Shown: positions 36,847-44,250 of the stretch, piece by piece | Position numbering within the stretch: position 1 is the stretch's first letter | Layout of the letters: each line of letters begins with the position of its first letter | Notes under the pieces: model-generated | Database searches by the model: none | What the model saw: only the letters and a program-made list of their open reading frames with translations | Told to the model about the DNA's origin: nothing | Translations under genes and position numbers: made by a program | NCBI GenBank assembly: GCA_963788185.1 | Contig: CAWBGE010000017.1 | Location: forward strand, 248,001 to 312,000 | Source: CAIWHR01 sp963788185 | GTDB lineage: Bacteria > Pseudomonadota > Gammaproteobacteria > Burkholderiales > Casimicrobiaceae | Direction: 5' to 3' | Length of the DNA stretch: 64,000 bases

Positions 36847-37914
36847 ATGCCGACGGCACGCGAACTGCTGGAGCAGGCCGATGCGCTGATGCGCCGCAAT
36901 CGTGCGCGCGAGGATGCGCCTGCGGCTCCGCTGCCCGCCGCCGACGTGATTCCGGATCCGATCGAAGAGCCGGGCGAAGCGCCGCCTGAAGCGGTGGCGG
37001 CCATCCCGGCGGAACCATTGCCGGCGCGCGAAGCGCTCGCGCGCGAACTGTGGGAGCCGCCGCCGGAATCCTATCCGTTGCCGGCGTCGCCGACGGCCGT
37101 CGTCACGCTCGACGACATTCCCGAACTCACCGATGTCGTCGAGGAGATCGAGGCGCCGTCGATGCTCGACATCGCCCGCGATTTCGACCTCGGCGAGCCG
37201 TCGGTGTTCATGGAGTCCGGCCACGGCGAAGTGAGCATCCTCGGGCCGTGGCCGGCGCCGCCTGCCGCGACGCCGGCGGCGCAGGCCGAGGGGTTGGAGG
37301 CGTCGGATGCGGAGGCGCGCGCGAGCGGCGCCGGCGAAATCGGGATCCTGCACGTTTCCCCGGAGTTCATGGACGAAGATGCCGTCGGCGGCTTGCCCGT
37401 CGACGCGCAGGCCGATCTCCATGACCCGGTCGGGGTCGACGACGGCGTCGCCGCCCAAGCGACCTGGCCGGCGCGAGACTCCCTGCCCGGCGACGTCGAC
37501 ACGACCGCTCCGGCCATGGCGCCGAACGCCGACGATGTGCGGGTGGGCGAGTTCCCGCTGGCGTCCGCGACCGATGGCGCCGAGGTGCCGCTTCCGCCCG
37601 CGTCGAATGCCGAGGTGTTTTCCGAACCGGGCACGCCGTTGTCGGAGCCCGTGGTCGAAGCGGGGGACGCCGCCGCCGGGCACTGGGACCAGATCGCCGA
37701 GGAAATCCGGATGCAGGTGCTGCAACGCATCGACATCTATACGGACACCGGGTTGCAGGAGCAGCTCGCGCAGCGGCTGCAGCCGATCGTCGATTCCGCG
37801 AGCGCCGATCTCGTGTCGACGATCAATCAACACGTAGGGCAGCTGCTGCGCGCGTACGTCGCCGAGGCGATCGAGCGCGAGATCGAGCAGTGGCGCGCCG
37901 ACCATCGCCCGTAG
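36847..37914 (+). CDS. Acidic Ala/Pro-rich protein, DUF2486-like
   Basis: 355 residues, function unknown. Long low-complexity acidic region (many Pro, Ala, Glu, Asp), a short conserved-looking patch near 85-105 (VVTLDDIPELTDVVEEIEAPSM) and an ordered C-terminal helix pair from about 280 (QVLQRIDIYTDTGLQEQLAQRLQPIVDSA). In Burkholderia a DUF2486 gene occupies this slot between holC and valS, which is the main reason for the label. No signal peptide. Confidence 0.65.
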   Translation: MPTARELLEQADALMRRNRAREDAPAAPLPAADVIPDPIEEPGEAPPEAVAAIPAEPLPAREALARELWEPPPESYPLPASPTAVVTLDDIPELTDVVEEIEAPSMLDIARDFDLGEPSVFMESGHGEVSILGPWPAPPAATPAAQAEGLEASDAEARASGAGEIGILHVSPEFMDEDAVGGLPVDAQADLHDPVGVDDGVAAQATWPARDSLPGDVDTTAPAMAPNADDVRVGEFPLASATDGAEVPLPPASNAEVFSEPGTPLSEPVVEAGDAAAGHWDQIAEEIRMQVLQRIDIYTDTGLQEQLAQRLQPIVDSASADLVSTINQHVGQLLRAYVAEAIEREIEQWRADHRP

Positions 37915-37933
37915 TCAATGCCCACGTGCCAAC

Positions 37934-38407
37934 GTGACCAGGCCGGCGTCGAAATCCGCTTCCGACCACGCCAGCCGCGCCCGCCGCGCCCAGGCGATCA
38001 TCGTCGGACGGGGCGCGCGCGCAACGCGCGCCCGCGTCGCCGTGCTGACGGCGTTGCTGGCTGCCCAGGAGGCGCTCACCCACCACGATATCGAGCAGCG
38101 GCTCGCACGCGGTCATGATGTCGACCGGGTCACGCTCTACCGGGTGCTCGATTGGCTGGTCGAACAGGGGCTCGCGCACAAGCTCGCGGGCGACGACCGC
38201 GTGTGGCGTTTTTCCGCCGGTGGACAGCGTGACACCGGAGGTGGCAGCCGTCCCGGTCATGCACATGCGCACTTTCGCTGCAGCGAGTGCGGCAAGGTCG
38301 TGTGCCTCGACGAAGCGAGGCTGCCGGCCATTCCCCTGCCCGATGGCTTTCGTGGGCGCGAAGTCGAGGTGACGATCAGGGGAATCTGCGACGCCTGTAC
38401 GCACTGA
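37934..38407 (+). CDS. Fur-family regulator, Zur-like
   Basis: 157 residues. Winged helix at about 30-92 (TRARVAVLTALLAAQEALTH, VTLYRVLDWLVEQGL) and a metal-binding dimerisation domain with HAHAH at 109-113, Cys116/Cys119 (CSEC) and Cys152/Cys155 (CDAC) for structural zinc. Start is GTG 37934; there is no ATG before the conserved part. Adjacent kduI and the zinc-type ABC/DUF3299 genes make a zinc sensor more likely than Fur or PerR, but that is inference. Confidence 0.8.
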   Translation: MTRPASKSASDHASRARRAQAIIVGRGARATRARVAVLTALLAAQEALTHHDIEQRLARGHDVDRVTLYRVLDWLVEQGLAHKLAGDDRVWRFSAGGQRDTGGGSRPGHAHAHFRCSECGKVVCLDEARLPAIPLPDGFRGREVEVTIRGICDACTH

Positions 38408-38568
38408 CCGCTGCCGCCCGCCCCGCGATGGGCAGTCAAGTCCGGTACGGCCTGTCTTTGCGCGGTCCCGTGGCGCCGTGTATCGTCAACCGCTGGTTTC
38501 GTTCGCGGTTTTCGCGGCCGCGATTTTCGCGCGCCGCCCGAGAACCGTTTCCCCGAAGAGGACCCTCC

Positions 38569-39405
38569 ATGGAAATCCGTCAACCCATCCACAGCGAGCA
38601 TGCGCGCAGCCTCGACACCGAGGGCCTGCGCCGGCACTTTCTGGTCGAACGCATCTTTGTCGCCGGCGAGATCACGCTCACCTACAGCCAGATCGACCGC
38701 ATCATCGTCGGGGGCATCGTTCCGCTGGACAAGCCGCTCGTGTTCGCGCCGGAACTTGGCAAGCACACGGGCACCTCGTTCTTTCTCGAACGCCGCGAGC
38801 TCGGTCTCATCAACATCGGCGGCGATGCGGTCGTGACCGTTGATGGCGTGCGCTTCGACGTCAAGGCCGAAGAGGCGCTCTACATCGGCAAGGGTGCGAA
38901 GGAAGTGCAGTTCGCCAGCGCCGATCCGGCGCGTCCCGCGAAGCTCTACTTCAACAGCGCGCCGGCGCATGCGAGCCATCCGCACCGCAGGATCACCATC
39001 GACGAAGCGTCGCCCGAAACGCTCGGCGACCCCAAGACCAGCAACCGGCGCACGATCTACAAGTACATCGTTCCCAACGTGCTGCCGTCGTGCCAGTTGG
39101 TCATGGGCATGACCAAGCTCGCCGAGGGGAGCCTGTGGAACACGATGCCCTGCCACACGCACGACCGCCGGATGGAGGTGTACCTCTACTTCAACATGCA
39201 GGCAGACGGCGTGGTGTTCCACATGATGGGGCAGCCCCAGCAAACGCGCCACATCGTCGTGCATAACGAGCAGGCGGTGATCAGCCCCAGCTGGTCGATA
39301 CACACCGGCGTGGGGTCGCAGTCGTACACGTTCATCTGGGGCATGGTCGGCGAGAACCAGGTGTTCCCGGACATGGATCACGTCAAGATGGCCGACCTGC
39401 GCTGA
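38569..39405 (+). CDS. kduI: 5-dehydro-4-deoxy-D-glucuronate isomerase
   Basis: 278 residues, exactly the usual KduI length. Cupin isomerase that converts 5-keto-4-deoxyuronate from pectin or glycosaminoglycan breakdown into 3-deoxy-D-glycero-2,5-hexodiulosonate. Zinc-ligand segment CHTHDRRMEVYLYF near residues 195-208, VPLDKPLVF and GKGAKEVQF are typical. No kduD, kdgK or lyase genes nearby, so it is an orphan here, inserted between the Fur-type regulator and an ABC transporter. Confidence 0.92.
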   Translation: MEIRQPIHSEHARSLDTEGLRRHFLVERIFVAGEITLTYSQIDRIIVGGIVPLDKPLVFAPELGKHTGTSFFLERRELGLINIGGDAVVTVDGVRFDVKAEEALYIGKGAKEVQFASADPARPAKLYFNSAPAHASHPHRRITIDEASPETLGDPKTSNRRTIYKYIVPNVLPSCQLVMGMTKLAEGSLWNTMPCHTHDRRMEVYLYFNMQADGVVFHMMGQPQQTRHIVVHNEQAVISPSWSIHTGVGSQSYTFIWGMVGENQVFPDMDHVKMADLR

Positions 39406-39510
39406 CCGGCGTCGGGGTCAGGCGAGTCATCGCGTCGAATTGCCTGATGCGGCCGGAAGCGTCGAGCAAATCGCGTCTGACCGCAAATCGGAGTTGCGTA
39501 CAATCGGCGC

Positions 39511-40161
39511 ATGTTCGCGCTGACGGCCATCGAGCATCGCTACGACGCGGTTCCCGTGTTGCGCGTCGAGGCCTGGGCCGCGGCGGCCGGTGATCACTGG
39601 CTGCTGTCCGGCGCTTCGGGCAGCGGCAAGACCACGCTGCTGCACATCCTCGCCGGGCTCACCGTGCCGAGTTCCGGCAGCGTGAGCGTCGGCGGGATTG
39701 ATCTCGCAACCCTGTCGGGCAGTGCGCTGGATCGCTGGCGGGGACGCAACGTCGGCCTCGTCCCGCAGCGGCTGCATCTCATCGGCGCGCTCGATGTACT
39801 CGGCAACCTGGCACTGGCCCGCTATCTGGCGGGGCTGCCGGCGGACTTCGTGCGGGCGCGCGAACTGCTCGACGCGATGGGGATCGGCGAACTCGGCCAT
39901 CGCTATCCGCGACAACTGTCGCAGGGCCAGGCCCAGCGCGTCGCGATTGCCCGCGCGGTCATCAATCGTCCGGCGGTGCTTCTGGCCGACGAGCCCACGG
40001 CCAACCTCGATGACGCGCAGGCGCGGGCAGCGCTCGAAGTGCTGCGCCGGCATGCGGAAACCGTGGGCGCAACGCTGGTGGTCGCCTCGCACGACGCCCG
40101 GGTGCGCGCGTCGCTGCCGGCCGTGTACGCACTGTCATCGCAGGCGATGGGACCCGCGTGA
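39511..40161 (+). CDS. ABC transporter ATP-binding protein (LolD/MacB type) of metal-linked system
   Basis: 216 residues. Walker A GASGSGKTTLLH near 31-42, signature LSQGQAQRVAIARA near 132, Walker B VLLADEPTANLDD. Single ATPase of the MacB/LolD class, overlapping the permease gene by four bases (GTGA). Homologous in layout to PA4064 in the zinc-starvation cluster PA4063-PA4066 of Pseudomonas aeruginosa. Confidence 0.88.
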   Translation: MFALTAIEHRYDAVPVLRVEAWAAAAGDHWLLSGASGSGKTTLLHILAGLTVPSSGSVSVGGIDLATLSGSALDRWRGRNVGLVPQRLHLIGALDVLGNLALARYLAGLPADFVRARELLDAMGIGELGHRYPRQLSQGQAQRVAIARAVINRPAVLLADEPTANLDDAQARAALEVLRRHAETVGATLVVASHDARVRASLPAVYALSSQAMGPA

Positions 40162-41429
40162 ACCTCGCGGTCCTGGCCCTGGCGTATGCGCGGCGACGGC
40201 CGCTGTCCACGTTGCTCAACGTGCTGCTGCTCGCAGTGGGCATCGCCACGATCACGCTGGTGATCCTCGTCACCGTCGAACTCGAAACCCGGATGCGCCG
40301 CGAGGCGCAGGGGATCGACCTGGTCGTCGGCGCGAAGGGCTCGCCGCTGCAGATCGTGCTCGCGGGGATCTACCACGCCGACGTGCCGCCCGGAAACATC
40401 CCGCTGGCGGCGGTGATCGACCTCCGGCGCGATCCACGGGTGAAGGAGGTCATTCCCCTGGCGCTGGGCGACAGCTTCAGAGGCTACCGGATCGTCGGCA
40501 CCGAGCCGTCGCTGCTCGCGCACTACCGGGCGACGTTCGCTGCGGGCGTCCCGTGGCGAGCGCCGATGGACGCGGTGCTCGGCAGCGAGGTCGCCCGTGC
40601 CCTGGGGCTCGCGGTGGGCGGCAGCTTCGCCGGCTCCCATGGACTGTCCGAGGGCGGCGGCGATCACGGCGCGGCGAGCTATCGCGTCGTGGGGACGCTG
40701 GCGGCGACGGGTTCGGCGATCGATCGGCTGATATTGACGGGCATTGACAGCGTGTGGGCGGTCCATGAGGCGCACGGCGCTGCCGGCGCGGACGACCACG
40801 ACGACCATGCCCAGCGCACTCCCGCCACGGGCGCGACCGATCGCGCGCAGACCGCGCCGCAGACGCAAGCCGCCGCGAACGCCGGTCGTGAAGTCACGCT
40901 CGCGCTCGTCAAGTATGCGAGCCCCGTCGCCGCTGCGAGCCTGCCGCGGACGATCAACGAAAGGACCGTGCTGCAGGCGGCGTCGCCGGCCTACGAGTCG
41001 GCGCGGCTCTTCACGGTGTTCGGCATCGGCGCGGACGTGGTGCGCGGTCTCGCGCTGCTGCTCGTCGCCGCGTCGACGCTGGGACTTTTCGTGGCGCTGA
41101 CGCAGGCGCTGGAGGAACGTCGAAACGACCTGGCGATCATGCGCGCCCTGGGGGCGACACGTGCGCGCATCGTCGGCGTGCTGCTGCTCGAAAGCCTGCT
41201 GCTGACCGGTCTCGCGCTGCTCCTGGGCCTTGCCGCCGCGCACGTGGTCGTCGCCTGTGCAGGATACTGGCTGCCCGCCGCTGCGTCGCTCGCCGCCGGC
41301 GCGTTGCACTGGCGCGGCGAGGAGTCCTGGGTCGTCGTGCTGGCGCTGGCCGCCGGTATAATCGCCACCGTGTTGCCGGCGTGGCGTGCCTATCGGCTCG
41401 ACGTCGCGGCCACGCTGGCAGAGGGGTGA
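40158..41429 (+). CDS. FtsX/MacB-type ABC permease with His/Asp-rich loop
   Basis: 423 residues. One N-terminal helix (about 17-40), a large periplasmic domain, and three C-terminal helices (about 295-420), the FtsX topology. The periplasmic part carries HEAHG and DDHDDH at 203-217, a plausible metal-binding loop, plus His161 and His170. GTG start overlapping the ATPase stop. Family and order match PA4065; a role in zinc-dependent export or envelope homeostasis is inferred. Confidence 0.87.
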   Translation: MNLAVLALAYARRRPLSTLLNVLLLAVGIATITLVILVTVELETRMRREAQGIDLVVGAKGSPLQIVLAGIYHADVPPGNIPLAAVIDLRRDPRVKEVIPLALGDSFRGYRIVGTEPSLLAHYRATFAAGVPWRAPMDAVLGSEVARALGLAVGGSFAGSHGLSEGGGDHGAASYRVVGTLAATGSAIDRLILTGIDSVWAVHEAHGAAGADDHDDHAQRTPATGATDRAQTAPQTQAAANAGREVTLALVKYASPVAAASLPRTINERTVLQAASPAYESARLFTVFGIGADVVRGLALLLVAASTLGLFVALTQALEERRNDLAIMRALGATRARIVGVLLLESLLLTGLALLLGLAAAHVVVACAGYWLPAAASLAAGALHWRGEESWVVVLALAAGIIATVLPAWRAYRLDVAATLAEG

Positions 41430-41430
41430 A

Positions 41431-41994
41431 ATGATGCGCCTGATCGTGTTGTCGATAGCCGCGCTCGCCGTCGCCGGCGCCGTTCCGGCCCGGGCCGTGA
41501 CGACCGGTATTCCCCCGGCAGGGCTGCCCAGCGCCAGCGATTACAGCGCGAGCGTGCTGCCGGAGAAGGAAGGCGTAGTTTCCTGGCGGACGCTGGCGGA
41601 AGTCCAGCCGGTGAAGCAGGGGACCAAAATGGTGCCCGAGTTCTCGAAGCAAATCCTTGCCCTCGACCGGAAGTCGGTCAAGATCCAGGGTTTCATCATT
41701 CCGCTCGACATGGGCGACAAGCAAACGCGCTTTCTGCTGACCGCCGTGCCTCCGCATTGCTCGTTCTGCCTGCCGGCCGGGCCGGACGCGGTTGTCGAGG
41801 TGCAGGCGAAGGCGGCCGTCAGGTACGGCGTCGAGCCCATCGTCATGGAAGGCAAGTTCGCCGTCCTGAAGGACGATCCCGCCGGCGTGCTCTATCGGCT
41901 GACCGACGCCGAGTGGCGCGGCGCGGCAACTGCGGCACCCGCGGCGGTACCGACTCCGGCGCCTGTGGTCAAGCTTCCCTCCGTTGCGAAGTAG
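41431..41994 (+). CDS. DUF3299 family exported protein
   Basis: 187 residues with a signal peptide (1-22, ending PARA). The DUF3299 core follows: KSVKIQGFIIPLD, FLLTAVPPHCSFCLPAGPD with Cys110 and Cys113, and PIVMEGKFAVLKDDPAGVLYRL. The Cys pair may bind metal. Equivalent to PA4066, the last gene of the P. aeruginosa zinc-starvation cluster. Starts one base after the permease. Confidence 0.87.
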   Translation: MMRLIVLSIAALAVAGAVPARAVTTGIPPAGLPSASDYSASVLPEKEGVVSWRTLAEVQPVKQGTKMVPEFSKQILALDRKSVKIQGFIIPLDMGDKQTRFLLTAVPPHCSFCLPAGPDAVVEVQAKAAVRYGVEPIVMEGKFAVLKDDPAGVLYRLTDAEWRGAATAAPAAVPTPAPVVKLPSVAK

Positions 41995-42100
41995 CCTCCG
42001 GTCGGCCCGGATTCACCGAACGCGAGTTTCGGTCGCTGTCCGCCCAAAGCTTGCGCCGGATCAAGGTTTCGGCATTGCGGCGCCGGACGGAGTCGTGGAA

Positions 42101-42119
42101 AATGCGAATCATTCTCGAT
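42101..42119 (+). promoter_or_regulatory. Fur box upstream of feoAB
   Basis: AATGCGAATCATTCTCGAT matches the 19-base Fur consensus (7-1-7 palindrome) with few mismatches and ends about 10 bases before the feoA ATG. Iron-bound Fur would block feoAB. Confidence 0.78.
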
Positions 42120-42129
42120 TGAGTCGACC

Positions 42130-42354
42130 ATGATTCCGCTCCACCACCTTACCGCCGGCGACGACGCAACCGTCACCGCCATCCACGCCGATACCGCGCT
42201 GAGATCGCGGCTGGCCGCCCTCGGCATCCGCATCGGTCAGCGCGTGCGCCTCATCCGCAAGGGCGTCCTCGCCGGGCCGTTGCACGTACGGCTCGGCACC
42301 ACCGACGTCATTCTTCGCCGTCGTCAGGCCAGTCAGATCACCGTCACGCGCTGA
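42130..42354 (+). CDS. feoA: Ferrous iron transport protein A
   Basis: 74 residues, SH3-like fold, cytoplasmic partner of FeoB. MIPLHHLTAGDDATVTAI, LRSRLAALGIRIGQRVRLI and ILRRRQASQITV fit FeoA. Directly before feoB. Confidence 0.9.
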   Translation: MIPLHHLTAGDDATVTAIHADTALRSRLAALGIRIGQRVRLIRKGVLAGPLHVRLGTTDVILRRRQASQITVTR

Positions 42355-42366
42355 CCCGGGCGGTCG

Positions 42367-44154
42367 ATGAAGCGCATCGCTCTGGTCGGCATGCCGAATA
42401 CCGGCAAGTCGACGCTGTTCAATCGCGTCACCGGTGCGTCGGCGCGGGTCGGCAACTGGCCGGGGATCACCGTTGACCTTCTGGCCACCCGCATCCTGCT
42501 GGGCGGCGACATGGTCGAGATCGTCGACCTGCCGGGCATCTACGACCTCCACGGCTTTTCCGAAGACGAACGCGTCGTCCGGCGCTTCATCGAGCAGGCG
42601 AGCATCGATCTCGTCGCCATCATCCTCAACGCGGCGCAGATCGATCGCCAGCTGGCACTGGCGCTGCAGCTGCGCGACCTCGGCCTGCCGTGCGCGCTGT
42701 TGCTCAACATGTCCGACGAGGCGCGGCAGCTCGGCATCAGCATCGACGCGGCGGTGATGGCGCGCGAGCTCGCCATGCCGGTCGCGCTGCTGTCGGCCAA
42801 GCACGGGCAGGGCTGCGGCGAAGCGATGGCGATGCTGACGCGCGAACTGGCGCGCGCCCGACGCGCGTCGCCGGAGGCCCTGCGCGTGCATCTCGCCGCC
42901 GACGACCGGATCGACGCAGCTGCGGCAGCGGTGCTCAAGGCTGCTGTCGACATTCCCGCGCGCCTGCCCACGCAGATGACCGATCGCATCGACCGCGTGC
43001 TGCTGCATCCCTGGTTCGGGTTGCCGCTGTTCTTCCTCGTGATGCTGGCCGTCTTTCAGGGCGTGTTCTGGCTCGGCGAGCCGATGCAGGACGCGCTGGA
43101 GAAGGGTTTCGACCTCATCCGGGCGGCGGCGCTGGCGCCGCTGTTCGCCGGGGCACCGGCGTGGCTCACGGGTTTCGCGCTCGACGGTGTCTGGGCCGGC
43201 GTGGTGACGGTCGCCGCGTTCGTGCCGCTGATCATCCTCTTCTTCCTGTTCATGGCGGTGGTCGAGGACTCCGGGTACCTGTCCCGCGCCGCCTTCCTCA
43301 CCGACGCGCTGATGGCGAAGCTGGGGCTCGACGGTCGCAGCTTCGTGATGATGCTGATGGGTTTCGGCTGCAACGTTCCGGCGGCGATGGGCACGCGGAT
43401 CATGCGCTCGCGCGGCCTGCGCCTGCTGACGATGCTGATCATCCCGGTGTCGCTGTGCTCGGCGCGTCTGCAGGTGTTCCTGTTCCTCACCGCGGCGATC
43501 TTCACGGCGAGGGCGGCGCCGCTGGTGATCTTCTCGCTGTACGTGATGAGTTTCATGGCGGCGCTCGTCACCGCCGTCGCGTTCAAGGGTCGCTTCCGCA
43601 ACGACGAGCCCTTCGTGCTCGAGTTGCCGCCGTATCGCTTCCCCACGCTGCGGCAGATCGGCCTGCGCGCGTGGCACGAAGTGCGCCATTTCCTGCGCCG
43701 GGCCACCAAGTTCATCGTCGGCGGCGTCATCCTCATCTGGCTGCTGACCAACCTGCCCGCGGGCGCGGTCGCCGGTGGGCCCGACACCTTCGCCGGCATG
43801 CTGGGCCGCCTGTTCCAGCCGGTGCTCGCCCCGATCGGCATCGACGAGCGCCTGACCGTCGCACTGATCTTTGGCTTCGTCGCCAAGGAAGTGCTGATCG
43901 GCGCGTTTGCCGTGATCTTCGGGCTCGAAGGCCAGGCGCTGGCGGCCGACCTCGCACTGCGGATGGATTGGGTGCAGGCGTACAGCTTCATGCTCTTCAC
44001 GCTCATCTACACGCCCTGCCTGTCGACGATCGCAACGCTGCGCGCGGAGGCGAAGAGCAACGCCTACGCGGCGATGTCGATCGTCTGGTCGGTGCTGCTC
44101 GCGTGGCTCGCGAGCTTCGCGTTCTACCAGGCAGCGCGCCACCTCGGCTACTGA
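42367..44154 (+). CDS. feoB: Ferrous iron transporter FeoB
   Basis: 595 residues: N-terminal G domain with G1 GMPNTGKS (8-15), G2 in NWPGITVD, G3 DLPGIYDL and G4-type LNMSDE, a helical spacer, then about 8 membrane helices from residue 215 with two Gate motifs (the first with GFGCNVPAAMGTR). Imports Fe2+. Short of E. coli FeoB (773) mainly in the spacer and C-terminal region; no feoC follows. Confidence 0.93.
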   Translation: MKRIALVGMPNTGKSTLFNRVTGASARVGNWPGITVDLLATRILLGGDMVEIVDLPGIYDLHGFSEDERVVRRFIEQASIDLVAIILNAAQIDRQLALALQLRDLGLPCALLLNMSDEARQLGISIDAAVMARELAMPVALLSAKHGQGCGEAMAMLTRELARARRASPEALRVHLAADDRIDAAAAAVLKAAVDIPARLPTQMTDRIDRVLLHPWFGLPLFFLVMLAVFQGVFWLGEPMQDALEKGFDLIRAAALAPLFAGAPAWLTGFALDGVWAGVVTVAAFVPLIILFFLFMAVVEDSGYLSRAAFLTDALMAKLGLDGRSFVMMLMGFGCNVPAAMGTRIMRSRGLRLLTMLIIPVSLCSARLQVFLFLTAAIFTARAAPLVIFSLYVMSFMAALVTAVAFKGRFRNDEPFVLELPPYRFPTLRQIGLRAWHEVRHFLRRATKFIVGGVILIWLLTNLPAGAVAGGPDTFAGMLGRLFQPVLAPIGIDERLTVALIFGFVAKEVLIGAFAVIFGLEGQALAADLALRMDWVQAYSFMLFTLIYTPCLSTIATLRAEAKSNAYAAMSIVWSVLLAWLASFAFYQAARHLGY

Positions 44155-44193
44155 CGGCCTCCCGCGTTCGCCGGGGCGGGTGGGCCCATCCGC

Positions 44194-44199
44194 TATAAT
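44194..44199 (+). promoter_or_regulatory. TATAAT -10 box of valS
   Basis: Perfect TATAAT 52 bases before the valS ATG; the -35 region is GC-rich and poor. A stem CCGGCAC/GTGCCGG lies just downstream in the leader. Confidence 0.55.
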
Positions 44200-44250
44200 T
44201 TCAGGCTTTGCACATTGTGCCGGCACAGTGCCGGCGGAACCGCGACCCCC

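Noticed and set aside
44206..44250. T-box or other riboswitch ahead of valS
   Set aside because: Leader is too short, T-boxes belong mainly to Firmicutes, and no specifier loop is visible; only a simple hairpin is present.
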